Assembly (NCBI GenBank): GCA_900299245.1
Contig: OMJA01000328.1
Coordinates: 1 to 33,655, forward strand
Origin: Nitrospiraceae bacterium
GTDB taxonomy: Bacteria; Nitrospirota; Nitrospiria; Nitrospirales; Nitrospiraceae
DNA: 33,655 nt
Direction of reading: 5' to 3'
The position numbers were made by a program, and so were the translations under genes. Shown here in pieces: positions 17,615 through 25,157 of this stretch. Under the pieces are notes generated by a model. It was not told the origin of the DNA, did no database searches, and worked only from the letters and a program-made list of their open reading frames with translations. Every line of letters starts with the position of its first letter. The stretch's first letter is position 1.

Positions 17615-18684
17615 GACGTCGCTCCCTGGGAAAGCGCGGCCGCAACCGATGCCGCACCTAACAGCGCCGTCTGCTGATTCATCACGACTTTGACCGGCAT
17701 GTTGCTGAGCAGCCGTTTGTACCGACCTTTGTTGACAAAGGCTTTCATGAACGTGCCGTCCTGAAGTTTTTTGATCAGCTTCGGAGCCATCCCGCCGGCC
17801 ACATACACGCCGTCAAGGGAGAGCGATTTGAGCGCCAGATTGCCGGCCTCGGCTCCATAAATAGAAGCGAAAAGTTCCAGCGACTGCTTGGCGATCTCGG
17901 CCTGGCCCTTCAAGCCGGCTTCGGCGATTTCGGCAGCCGGATCGCCGACCTTGATTTTTTCCGCCAGCCACGTCGGTTCGTTCTTTTTCGTATCCCGGAC
18001 ATACTCATAGATCGCGAGTAATCCAGGGCCAGACAGGATTCGCTCGTAACTGACGTGAAGAAATTGGCTGCGCAGATACCGCAGCAGTTCGATCTCGTAG
18101 TCGTTGTTCGGGGCAAAATCGGCATGACCGCCTTCCGATGGCATCGGGCGATACGACTTGCCGTCCCAGAAGAGAATGGCTTCGCCGAGTCCGGTCCCGG
18201 CCGCGATGAGTGCGAGCGCCTGGCGCTTTTTCGGAGGGGTGCCGGGATTGAGCACCTCCACTTCATCCGGCCGCAACAACAAAATCCCGTAGGCGGTGGC
18301 TTCAAGATCATTCAACAATTGCACGCGGGGAATCGCGAATCGTTTGGCGATCGCGGCCCCGTCCACCACCCAGGGCAGGTTGGTCGTCTGCGCATGGTTT
18401 TCGATCACCGGACCGGCGACGCCAAAACAGGCCGCCGTCAGCTTGACCGGCTCTTCCGGCAGGGATTCGCCAGCCGTTTCGTCAGGCTCGGACGGCGCGA
18501 CATCTATCTCATCCAGCAGCGTCGGAGGCTTCGGCGGCGTGAGGAACTCTTCCAGAATCTCTTCAAGCGATTTGTAATCGGCACTATGAAAGGTCTCGAC
18601 CCTGACCGGCTCCACCCGCTCGGTCGGCCAATCATAGAGCGCCAGATTTGTCTTGGTTCCGCCAATGTCGCCGGCAAGAATCAT
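17611..18684 (-). CDS. glk: Glucokinase
   Basis: A 357-residue ROK-unrelated, GlkA-type glucokinase that phosphorylates glucose with ATP. It has the phosphate-1 motif GDIGGTKTNLAL at the N-terminus, the sugar-binding segment PWVVDGAAI followed by LLNDLEATAYG, the AAGTGLGEAIL phosphate-2 loop, and SEGGHADFAP. Compared with the E. coli enzyme (321 residues) it carries an extra acidic, proline-rich stretch at about residues 49-79. AAGGA lies six to seven bases before the ATG. It lies 25 bases downstream of pgl and overlaps rpiA by four bases. Confidence 0.93.
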   Translation of the reverse strand: MILAGDIGGTKTNLALYDWPTERVEPVRVETFHSADYKSLEEILEEFLTPPKPPTLLDEIDVAPSEPDETAGESLPEEPVKLTAACFGVAGPVIENHAQTTNLPWVVDGAAIAKRFAIPRVQLLNDLEATAYGILLLRPDEVEVLNPGTPPKKRQALALIAAGTGLGEAILFWDGKSYRPMPSEGGHADFAPNNDYEIELLRYLRSQFLHVSYERILSGPGLLAIYEYVRDTKKNEPTWLAEKIKVGDPAAEIAEAGLKGQAEIAKQSLELFASIYGAEAGNLALKSLSLDGVYVAGGMAPKLIKKLQDGTFMKAFVNKGRYKRLLSNMPVKVVMNQQTALLGAASVAAALSQGATS

Positions 18685-18709
18685 CGTCCGTCCTTCTCGT
18701 CAATCGTCC

Positions 18710-19462
18710 TTATCGTGTCAGAGCTGCGGCTGCCGGATCATCCAGGAGCCAGATCAGCCGGTTGCCGGCCGGCTGCACCCGCGCCGCAGGCAGTGACCGC
18801 TCCGCCTGAGTCTGCGGCTGCAGGACAGCACGAACCGCCTGTGCCTTTCCGGCGCCGGTCACGAGGAACAGTACCACAGTCGCCCGGTTGATCACACCTA
18901 GGCTCAGCGTGATACGGCCAGCGATCCCCTTCGGCGACTGCCCGACCGTAACAAGCTGATTCTGCTCTGATAGCGCAGCTGTTCCCGGAAATAAGGAAGC
19001 GGTATGACCGTCTTCTCCCAATCCCAGAAGAACCAGGTCAAGGGCGGGAATTGCCGGTGCAGGGCAATTCGTAAGAAGCCGGATCGTGCGCTCATACTCT
19101 CTAGCGGCCTGACCGAGATCTGCCGACTCACCTTTCATTCGATGGACCTGTGACGACTTAATTCCCAGAGGGTGGAACAGTGCCGTCTGAGCGAGCCCAT
19201 AGTTACTGTCGGGATGATCGGGTGGGACGCCGCGTTCGTCGCCGAACAGAAAGATCATATGCTCCCACTGACACTGGGGCTTCCATTCAGCTGAGGTCAA
19301 CACTTGATAGAGCGCTTTGGGGGTCGAACCACCGGAAAGAGCGATGACGCAACGTCCTCGTGCCAGGATGGCCTGAGTGGAGATATCCCGGAACAGCCCG
19401 CAGGCCTGGGCCAGCCAATCAGGCCCGGAGGGGCACACACGAATATCGGGAAAGGATGGCAT
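18710..19462 (-). CDS. pgl: 6-Phosphogluconolactonase
   Basis: A 250-residue DevB/SOL-type lactonase that hydrolyses 6-phosphogluconolactone to 6-phosphogluconate. The family blocks are visible: ALSGGSTPKALYQVL, FLFGDERGVPPDHPDSNYG, and LGLGEDGHTASLFPGT. The start is set at the ATG 19462, ten bases after the pgi stop; the frame is open further upstream, but that part lies inside pgi. The ribosome-binding site is weak, so coupling to pgi is likely. No glucose-6-phosphate dehydrogenase or 6-phosphogluconate dehydrogenase gene is in the window. Confidence 0.94.
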   Translation of the reverse strand: MPSFPDIRVCPSGPDWLAQACGLFRDISTQAILARGRCVIALSGGSTPKALYQVLTSAEWKPQCQWEHMIFLFGDERGVPPDHPDSNYGLAQTALFHPLGIKSSQVHRMKGESADLGQAAREYERTIRLLTNCPAPAIPALDLVLLGLGEDGHTASLFPGTAALSEQNQLVTVGQSPKGIAGRITLSLGVINRATVVLFLVTGAGKAQAVRAVLQPQTQAERSLPAARVQPAGNRLIWLLDDPAAAALTR

Positions 19463-19472
19463 GGTATTGATT

Positions 19473-21167
19473 CTAAGAGTTGGGCCGCCGCCGTACCCGA
19501 GCCGTCCGTCGATGCGGCCGGGACGGAGCGGGGCGTACGCGGTGAGCAATAGCGTCGACGGTAGCCACCGGATCCGCCCCGAGCGTGACCCGAATCACAG
19601 GACGTCCATGAGCCTGTAACGATTCAAGATCGCCGGTCGCTTGAGCTTTCGCCAGCACTCCGAATGAAAACTGCTGCGCAGGAATTGTGAGGTCCGGCGT
19701 CATACGATCGACGAGTTCCAGAAAGATACCGCTCGCCGGTCCACCTTTATGGAGTTGCCCCGTCGAATGGAGATAGCGCGGACCATACCCGAATGTCGTC
19801 GTGACATGATGTTGTTGTACCAGCGCCTTGCGTAGCCGGCGGATGGCGGCTTCGAACAGCTTCGTCGGTGTCGTATAAGCCAAGATCGCCACATAGGAAC
19901 CGACCTGAACTTTCCCGGACAATCCGACAACTGCGTCCTTCGGGCTGCTTACGACGGGTTCCGGGAGCCGTCCGGCTGTCTGATACCCGTCAAGCACACG
20001 CCTGGTGTTGTCCTTACTCTCCTGCACGTTCGGCTGATCAAACGGTTGGATGCCCAGAAGATGCCCGGCGACCGCAGTCGCATATTCCCAGCGGAAAAAC
20101 TCGGCAGCCAGATCATACCGATCACGCAACGCGAACGTGAGCACCGGATGCCCCGCGCGAACAAGAGCCTGAACCTGCCGATCCAGCGTCTGATTGTTGG
20201 CTCCCTTCAACCGCAGATACACAAAGAAGCGGTCGGATCCGTACTGTGCCGGTGAGAGAACCGGTTCCTGCGCCACAGGGACAATCCCTCTGGTTTCTTT
20301 GCCGGTGCTTTCGGCCAGCAGCTGTTCGGCCCACAATCCGAATGTATCGATAGGGGAGGATGCAAGGACGGTGACCTTATCACGACCTGCCTGAGCAAGT
20401 GCGCCCATCGCCGTCCCCAGATACGCACCGGGGTTGTCTTGGATTGCACGCCTCTCGCGGCAGCGAACAGCCATCGCGCCGGCGCGCTGTAACAGCCGGG
20501 ATATATCCAACCTGAGCAGCGCCGCCGGAACCAGGCCAAAGAGTGAGAGAACAGAATACCGCCCGCCGATATCGGGAGGGTTCGTGAAGATCTGACGAAA
20601 GCAGTATTCTCGCGCCATTTTCTCAAGACCAGTGCCAGGATCGGTAATGGCAATGAACTGCTGCCCGCCACGATTCCCTTTCGTTCCCGCCACAAGCTTC
20701 CAGAAATGAGCGAAGAGTGACAGGACTTCGATAGTCCCTCCCGACTTGCTGGCCACGAGAAAGAGTGTGTGGGCAGGATGAATCGAGGTGCTCACACGGC
20801 GAATCCAGCCCGGCACAGTGGAGTCGAGCACCCAGAGCCGCGGCGCCCCTTTCTGTGTACCGAACGACGCGCGAAAGACTTCGGGGCCCAGGCTGCTGCC
20901 GCCCATGCCAAGCAGAACCACATCACGGATGCCCTCGGTTCTCGCCGTCTCGGATAAATCTTTCAACTCCGGCAGATGCGCGGACATATCCTCAGCCAAC
21001 GACAGCCACCCCAGCCGATTGGTAATTTCAGCCGGGTCCGGTTTCCATAGCCGATGATCTTTGGACCAGAGCCGTCCGACAACCTGATCGCGCTTGACGG
21101 ATTCCATCCTGTCGCGGACCACAGTGTCGTAGGGTGCGGCAAGCTGTTCGCCGGAAGGAATCGCCAT
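19473..21167 (-). CDS. pgi: Glucose-6-phosphate isomerase
   Basis: A 564-residue phosphoglucose isomerase interconverting glucose 6-phosphate and fructose 6-phosphate. SIS-type blocks are visible: LLGMGGSSLGPEVF, VASKSGGTIEVLSLF, TDPGTGLEKMA, NPPDIGGRYSVLSLFGLVPAAL and FGYGPRYLHSTGQLHKGG. The sequence style resembles the isomerase half of bifunctional transaldolase/isomerase proteins, but no transaldolase part is present. The C-terminus has an extra arginine/proline-rich tail of about 20 residues. The start at 21167 is supported by AGGAG seven to eight bases upstream. It is the first gene of the pgi-pgl-glk-rpiA-aminopeptidase operon. Confidence 0.95.
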   Translation of the reverse strand: MAIPSGEQLAAPYDTVVRDRMESVKRDQVVGRLWSKDHRLWKPDPAEITNRLGWLSLAEDMSAHLPELKDLSETARTEGIRDVVLLGMGGSSLGPEVFRASFGTQKGAPRLWVLDSTVPGWIRRVSTSIHPAHTLFLVASKSGGTIEVLSLFAHFWKLVAGTKGNRGGQQFIAITDPGTGLEKMAREYCFRQIFTNPPDIGGRYSVLSLFGLVPAALLRLDISRLLQRAGAMAVRCRERRAIQDNPGAYLGTAMGALAQAGRDKVTVLASSPIDTFGLWAEQLLAESTGKETRGIVPVAQEPVLSPAQYGSDRFFVYLRLKGANNQTLDRQVQALVRAGHPVLTFALRDRYDLAAEFFRWEYATAVAGHLLGIQPFDQPNVQESKDNTRRVLDGYQTAGRLPEPVVSSPKDAVVGLSGKVQVGSYVAILAYTTPTKLFEAAIRRLRKALVQQHHVTTTFGYGPRYLHSTGQLHKGGPASGIFLELVDRMTPDLTIPAQQFSFGVLAKAQATGDLESLQAHGRPVIRVTLGADPVATVDAIAHRVRPAPSRPHRRTARVRRRPNS

Positions 21168-21222
21168 GTCGGACACTCCTTGGTTGATTTACTCCGAACA
21201 GACTTGTGCGGGACGTTGCTGC

Positions 21223-21251
21223 ATCTTAGGAATCGGACCAACAAAACGCAA
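21223..21251 (-). promoter_or_regulatory. Probable promoter of the pgi operon
   Basis: On the minus strand TTGCGT (plus 21246-21251) and TAAGAT (21223-21228) are separated by exactly 17 bases, within the 106-base gap before pgi. The predicted leader is about 50 bases. Sequence match only. Confidence 0.4.
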
Positions 21252-21273
21252 TGCAACCGGCTGAAGTTATCCT

Positions 21274-21921
21274 TTACGGTTCGGCAGGACGACGGATGAT
21301 CACGGCCATCCCGTCTACGCTGGACCAGGCTAAGGACTGAGCCTGCTCGCCGGAAAGTGTCAAATTGATCGTCGGTGCATCTACCTGAGGTTGGGCGCTC
21401 CCCCACTGCTGTCCCCAGGTCCGGAGTCGCTTCCAGACCTTCTGCCGAACCGCCTGAATCCAAGCTACGGCCCCTTCATCGGCAGAGGACTCGATGTCCA
21501 TTGTCATTGCCGGAGTAAATGCAAGCCGGTATTCCGTCGGCATATCGGAAAGAGAAATCGGTTCCTGCTCGGTCGTGGCTGAAGGGTCAATCTTTCGACG
21601 AATCACCGGAGGACGCGCGATCAAGCGGAAGGTCCCTGCCAGTCGAGGAAGTTCCGTCACCGACCAGGCCACAATTGGAAGCCGGTGCAAGTCCACCCCG
21701 CGGGCCTTGATCAGGATGGACCCTGTGACCAGATCAACGAGGAGATACGTTTGGGGACGCGCGGCCAGCTTGAGTTCTTCTTCGAGAACCCGCGAGCCTT
21801 CCTGCAAGGCGGAAGGATTGTTGATGTCGAGATCGGGAAACACTTCGCCTTCGGCAGCCCAACCGGGCGCTGCCAGAAAAAGAAGAGCGGCCAAAATAAA
21901 AGGTGCGGGCATGAAGAGCAT
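21274..21921 (-). CDS. Exported protein resembling a catalytically inactive L,D-transpeptidase
   Basis: A 215-residue exported protein with a signal peptide (hydrophobic 8-20, probable cleavage after WAA at 23). I recognise no named family, but it aligns by eye with the next gene upstream over its ends. TYLLVDLVTGSILIK here matches HYILVDTARNHLYVK there, including the preceding charged helix. Its final LTLSGEQAQSLAWSSVDGMAVII matches IRLNDDDLKSVYQLARVGTPIMI. It contains no cysteine and no HGC motif, so it cannot use the normal transpeptidase chemistry. The start may be 21921 or 21912. It is the last gene of a four-gene envelope operon, 18 bases after the active L,D-transpeptidase. A structural or regulatory role at the wall is inferred only. 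Confidence 0.7.
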   Translation of the reverse strand: MLFMPAPFILAALLFLAAPGWAAEGEVFPDLDINNPSALQEGSRVLEEELKLAARPQTYLLVDLVTGSILIKARGVDLHRLPIVAWSVTELPRLAGTFRLIARPPVIRRKIDPSATTEQEPISLSDMPTEYRLAFTPAMTMDIESSADEGAVAWIQAVRQKVWKRLRTWGQQWGSAQPQVDAPTINLTLSGEQAQSLAWSSVDGMAVIIRRPAEP

Positions 21922-21939
21922 CTGCGTGCGGGCGTGGAA

Positions 21940-22575
21940 CTAGAAGATCATGATCGGTGTCCCGACTCGTGCGAGTTGATAGACACTTTTCAAGTCATCG
22001 TCATTTAATCGAATGCACCCATGAGTGACGTTCTTGCCGAGCAGACGGGTATAGAGGGTCCCATGAATAAAGTAGCCCTTGCCGAACCCAAGCGCATAGT
22101 CGCCCAACACACCCTGCTCGACTCGGTCGGCGGGATTCTTGGGAACCATGAGTCCCTCTTCAACGAACGCCCAATCGGGCTTGACCCAGACAGGATGGGT
22201 GAGCTTGGATTGCACCGCAAATTCACCGCGTGGTGTATCAAACACCCACTGGGTATTCCCATCTCCCGGCTTATCAAGGACCACGCCGCTGCCGGTTGAA
22301 GCAATGGCATCAAGCACAATCTCCTGGCTTCGCTTCACATAGAGGTGATTTCGTGCAGTGTCTACCAGGATGTAATGCTGATGAGGGATAAACTGCGAGA
22401 GCTGTTTTTTCAGCCCTTTGTATTGATTCTGCAGGCCGCGGAGCACGACGGGATCGACTGAAGACGGTTGGGGAACCGATGCAATGGAAGGCTGAAGCTG
22501 ACTGCTGCTGTATGGAATCACCGCGAGCAGCCCGAAGGAGAGCACCGAACCTATGAGGAGAAGGACTCGCGACAT
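21940..22575 (-). CDS. L,D-transpeptidase (YkuD domain)
   Basis: A 211-residue periplasmic L,D-transpeptidase. An N-terminal hydrophobic helix (about 3-20) acts as signal or anchor. The YkuD domain starts at YILVDTARNHLYVK and carries the catalytic signature: IHGTLYTRLLG followed by THGCIRLND, with His185 and nucleophile Cys187. Such enzymes form 3-3 peptidoglycan crosslinks or attach proteins to the wall. The length is at the short end, with no LysM or peptidoglycan-binding domain. It lies 10 bases after the lipoprotein transpeptidase gene and 18 bases before its Cys-less relative, forming one operon. Confidence 0.93.
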   Translation of the reverse strand: MSRVLLLIGSVLSFGLLAVIPYSSSQLQPSIASVPQPSSVDPVVLRGLQNQYKGLKKQLSQFIPHQHYILVDTARNHLYVKRSQEIVLDAIASTGSGVVLDKPGDGNTQWVFDTPRGEFAVQSKLTHPVWVKPDWAFVEEGLMVPKNPADRVEQGVLGDYALGFGKGYFIHGTLYTRLLGKNVTHGCIRLNDDDLKSVYQLARVGTPIMIF

Positions 22576-22585
22576 GGACGTGATC

Positions 22586-23731
22586 TCAGGTTCCCTCTTC
22601 GTGATCTCCCAGTTTGGCCAAAGCCATCGCCACCGCGTTACGCCCGGTTAAGGCACCGACAATGCTCACGGGAGTCCCCGGCTCAACCCGCTCGAACAAC
22701 GCACTCATCTGCGCATTCTCAAGCATGACACAGCCTAAAGTCTGCGCCATGAATTCGTTTTCGACCCCATGGATTTCGATCTGCCCACCGATTTGCTTCA
22801 TGGCCGGGATCCGGCCCACCTTCTTGCCTTGCGCGAAGCGGCGGCGATCATCCTGATTCGGATAATCTAACACCAGGGCCCGATAGAACTGTGTGCGGCC
22901 GGCGCCCCGCTTATCCGTAATCCGGTATCGGCCTTCCGGAGTCGCACCGTCACCCTGGAATTGCTTTTCACGGATACCATTAAACCCCAAACGGACTGGG
23001 TATGATACCACCTTGTTTCCGTTCTTGTAGAGCGTCAGCACCCGCTCGGCTTTGCTCACGACGATGGCCGTGGAGCGGTGTGTCCGGGACCAGTCGATCG
23101 TCTGCTGCGCCAAGGTCTGCCACCCGCGGATCGACTGTATATCCGCATAGCGCCCGAGTTCCCTGGCAAGGAGTGCGGATTGCACCTGCAACGCCTTGCC
23201 GGCCAGGTCCGCCGCTTCGATGGAACGCGGATAGTCATGCTGATCGTAAAAGGATCGCGCCTGTTTCACCAACAAATCGGTCTGTACGGGTTTCCCGCCC
23301 AGCACGATACGGCCGTCGATGGCTTCAATTTGGGAGGAGAGCGCGCGAAGCCGTTCTTCCACGCGCACCACTTTCAGTTGAGCGCGTTGCTGTTGTGCCT
23401 GCCGCTCGCCATGCAGCTTCGCGAGGGTATTCCCACCCTCGTCGTGCAGTCGTCTGAGCTCCGCTTCCAGATCATTCGCTTCCCACGGCCAGCGCACCAG
23501 ATCATCATCCGATTGTACGCGGGCACGGAGCGGCACCCACTGCCGCACAAAACGGGCATATTCATCAGGAGCAATTTCAGGAGCTTTGAGGGCAACCAAC
23601 TGCTGGTCGATCGTTTCGATTGCACTCACGAGTTCAGGCGGAATAGCCTGGACACAGGCAGAGAGCGCTCCCGCCAGGAAACATCCCTGGGCGAGAGCGA
23701 TCAGACCGCTTTTTACTGAACGAGTACTCAT
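22586..23731 (-). CDS. Lipoprotein L,D-transpeptidase (YkuD/YafK-like)
   Basis: A 381-residue predicted lipoprotein with lipobox LSAC and lipidated Cys26. Residues ~30-200 are helical and charged, probably a coiled-coil spacer. The C-terminal YkuD-type domain starts near IVVSKAERVLTLYKNGNKV. It includes GATPEGRYRITDKR, and the catalytic segment IHGVENEFMAQTLGCVML places the nucleophile at Cys334. The usual SHGC is TLGC here, closer to YafK-type enzymes, some of which cleave rather than form crosslinks. It would sit on the periplasmic face of a membrane. It lies 14 bases after the DUF4398-like lipoprotein gene and 10 bases before the next transpeptidase. Confidence 0.88.
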   Translation of the reverse strand: MSTRSVKSGLIALAQGCFLAGALSACVQAIPPELVSAIETIDQQLVALKAPEIAPDEYARFVRQWVPLRARVQSDDDLVRWPWEANDLEAELRRLHDEGGNTLAKLHGERQAQQQRAQLKVVRVEERLRALSSQIEAIDGRIVLGGKPVQTDLLVKQARSFYDQHDYPRSIEAADLAGKALQVQSALLARELGRYADIQSIRGWQTLAQQTIDWSRTHRSTAIVVSKAERVLTLYKNGNKVVSYPVRLGFNGIREKQFQGDGATPEGRYRITDKRGAGRTQFYRALVLDYPNQDDRRRFAQGKKVGRIPAMKQIGGQIEIHGVENEFMAQTLGCVMLENAQMSALFERVEPGTPVSIVGALTGRNAVAMALAKLGDHEEGT

Positions 23732-23745
23732 AAGCCGATACTATC

Positions 23746-24366
23746 TTATTTCTTTTTCGGCGCAGAGGGTTTTCCTTTCCCCACCTTCGCCAAGGCATTC
23801 TGTATTTCTGCGGATACCGCCTGCCCCTTATCATGAATCGCTTTGGCTTGCGCCTGAGCCGCCGGGTAGTCTTCTTTATCGATCGCCAACTGAATCTGAT
23901 TCAGCGATGCTCTCAAAGCCTCGACATCATTCTTGATAGCCTCGAGTGCAGCACGATCCTTCCCAACCGGAGCACCGGCCACCAGCTCCACGGCAGCTTT
24001 CACGGCTTCCTGTGCCACCTGCTGCGCCTGCAGGGCACCGGCCTTGGCTTCTTCCTTCTTTTTCACGGCTTCGGCTTTGACCCGTTCCGCATCGGCCTTG
24101 GCAGAAGCCGCAAGCTGCTCGGCTTTGCCATAGTCGCGAAGAAGCGCAAATTTTCCATCCTGGTCTGCGACTTCTTTTTTCATCGCAGCCAACGAGGCCT
24201 CGAGCTTGGCGTATTCTTGCGCAGAGTACGTCGCTGCTCCGCTTATCTGAGCGTCCTTGAGCGCTTTTTCAGCCGCATCGATTTGCTCGGCCGGAGGCTT
24301 GGCACAGCCTGAGAGCATCACTGCTCCCAGCACCAGCGGCGCGAGCCGATTGATCGTGACGTTCAT
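23746..24366 (-). CDS. Coiled-coil lipoprotein (DUF4398-like)
   Basis: About 206 residues. The signal segment ends in the lipobox LSGC (Cys21). The mature part is Ala/Lys/Glu-rich and almost fully helical, with AAEKALKDAQISGAATYSAQEY, the hallmark of DUF4398-type lipoproteins, near its beginning. It ends in a lysine-rich tail (KGKPSAPKKK). The start at 24366 is chosen because AAGGAG lies six bases upstream; upstream in-frame ATGs at 24369 and 24381 are less well placed. Such proteins are often found with wall-modifying enzymes or OmpA-type proteins and may bridge membrane and peptidoglycan. It is the first gene of the operon with the three L,D-transpeptidase-like genes. Confidence 0.8.
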   Translation of the reverse strand: MNVTINRLAPLVLGAVMLSGCAKPPAEQIDAAEKALKDAQISGAATYSAQEYAKLEASLAAMKKEVADQDGKFALLRDYGKAEQLAASAKADAERVKAEAVKKKEEAKAGALQAQQVAQEAVKAAVELVAGAPVGKDRAALEAIKNDVEALRASLNQIQLAIDKEDYPAAQAQAKAIHDKGQAVSAEIQNALAKVGKGKPSAPKKK

Positions 24367-24486
24367 CATTTTCTCCTTCATTGTTCGGACAGAGGGTTGC
24401 CACACAGGCGACTTCCGTCCGGTGAGAAGATCACCCACCGATCATGAGCGATCTTCCCGTCCTAGAACCCGGGGGATGGAAGCAGC

Positions 24487-24741
24487 TTAGCCGTTCTTCT
24501 TTTCCTTCCCCTTCTTCTTGCCTTTTCCCGCCTTCTTACCCTTCTTGCCTTTCTTTTCCTTTTCTCCATCCATTTTCTTTTCAGTTTCAGCAGGAGCACC
24601 CATCGCCGGGGCAGCAGGAGCCGGGGCGGCGGGGGCGGCCGGAGCTGGGGCCGGAGCAGTTTCCTGCGCGTGCAGGTAGGTGCCGGTTGAGAACATGGCG
24701 GTAAGTGCAAGCGCCAGCGTACTGGTTAGAATTCTACCCAT
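24487..24741 (-). CDS. Small exported Ala/Pro-rich and Lys-rich protein
   Basis: 84 residues from the ATG at 24741, supported by AGGAGG about ten bases upstream. A signal peptide (hydrophobic 5-18, probable cleavage after HAQ) is followed by an Ala/Pro-rich stretch (about 27-47) and a highly basic Lys/Gly/Glu tail (about 54-84) made of KKGKKGKK-type repeats. No family is recognised. A basic exported peptide of this kind could bind anionic wall polymers, nucleic acid or lipopolysaccharide, which is pure inference. It precedes the lipoprotein/L,D-transpeptidase operon by 120 bases on the same strand. Confidence 0.7.
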   Translation of the reverse strand: MGRILTSTLALALTAMFSTGTYLHAQETAPAPAPAAPAAPAPAAPAMGAPAETEKKMDGEKEKKGKKGKKAGKGKKKGKEKKNG

Positions 24742-24825
24742 GTGAGGGAACCTCCTGTGATGTAAGTGATTGAATGTGTATGACGCTCGACGACAATGCG
24801 TTCTCCGTCGAGAAGTCACAGCGAT

Positions 24826-24855
24826 AGCGTAAGTGTCCGTTTCTTTTACTGGCAA
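24826..24855 (-). promoter_or_regulatory. Possible promoter for the Lys-rich exported protein gene
   Basis: On the minus strand TTGCCA (plus 24850-24855) and TACGCT (24826-24831) are 18 bases apart, about 85 bases before the ATG at 24741. A moderate match to sigma70 elements. Confidence 0.3.
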
Positions 24856-25081
24856 GCTTGATGCCACGGCTGAACGGACGAAAATTTGTCTATTATAGTT
24901 AGGGAATCAACGGTTTACCGATCCAACGCCCCAATTTTGAAGGAGAGAAGCCTGTGGCACTCTGGTTGGCATAGAGGCAAAATGCCTCATAAATTAATCT
25001 GTTGCGTCGATATCCCACCATCAAGCGGCCGACCAAGACCGCTCGCTTTTCATCTGACAACCCCATTGATTCGTGAGTAAA

Positions 25082-25110
25082 TTGACACTCGACGGCACCG
25101 CCAATATAAT
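25082..25110 (+). promoter_or_regulatory. Consensus sigma70 promoter of rpmH
   Basis: TTGACA (25082-25087) and TATAAT (25105-25110) are both perfect consensus hexamers with the optimal 17-base spacer. The predicted start is near 25117, giving a leader of about 40 bases before rpmH. It is the best promoter match in the window and fits a strongly expressed ribosomal-protein gene. Confidence 0.85.
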
Positions 25111-25157
25111 GCCCCACTCGATTGGCTAAAGTAATGTAACTACCGAGGGAGAACTTC

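Larger units (their letters stand above)
24742..25157. other. Divergent intergenic region (transcription inflection)
   Basis: This 416-base stretch separates a long leftward gene series from the rightward rpmH-parB series. It holds a consensus promoter for rpmH at its right end and a weaker candidate promoter for the leftward gene at 24826-24855. There is an AT-rich patch near 24881-24905. I found no TTATCCACA-type DnaA boxes. An open frame for an 86-residue peptide (minus strand, 24899-25159) runs through most of it, but has no recognised family and overlaps the rpmH promoter. Confidence 0.6.

Noticed and set aside
24742..25157. Possible oriC in the divergent gap
   Set aside because: No TTATCCACA-like boxes or close variants were found on either strand. 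Only one AT-rich patch is present, which is not enough.
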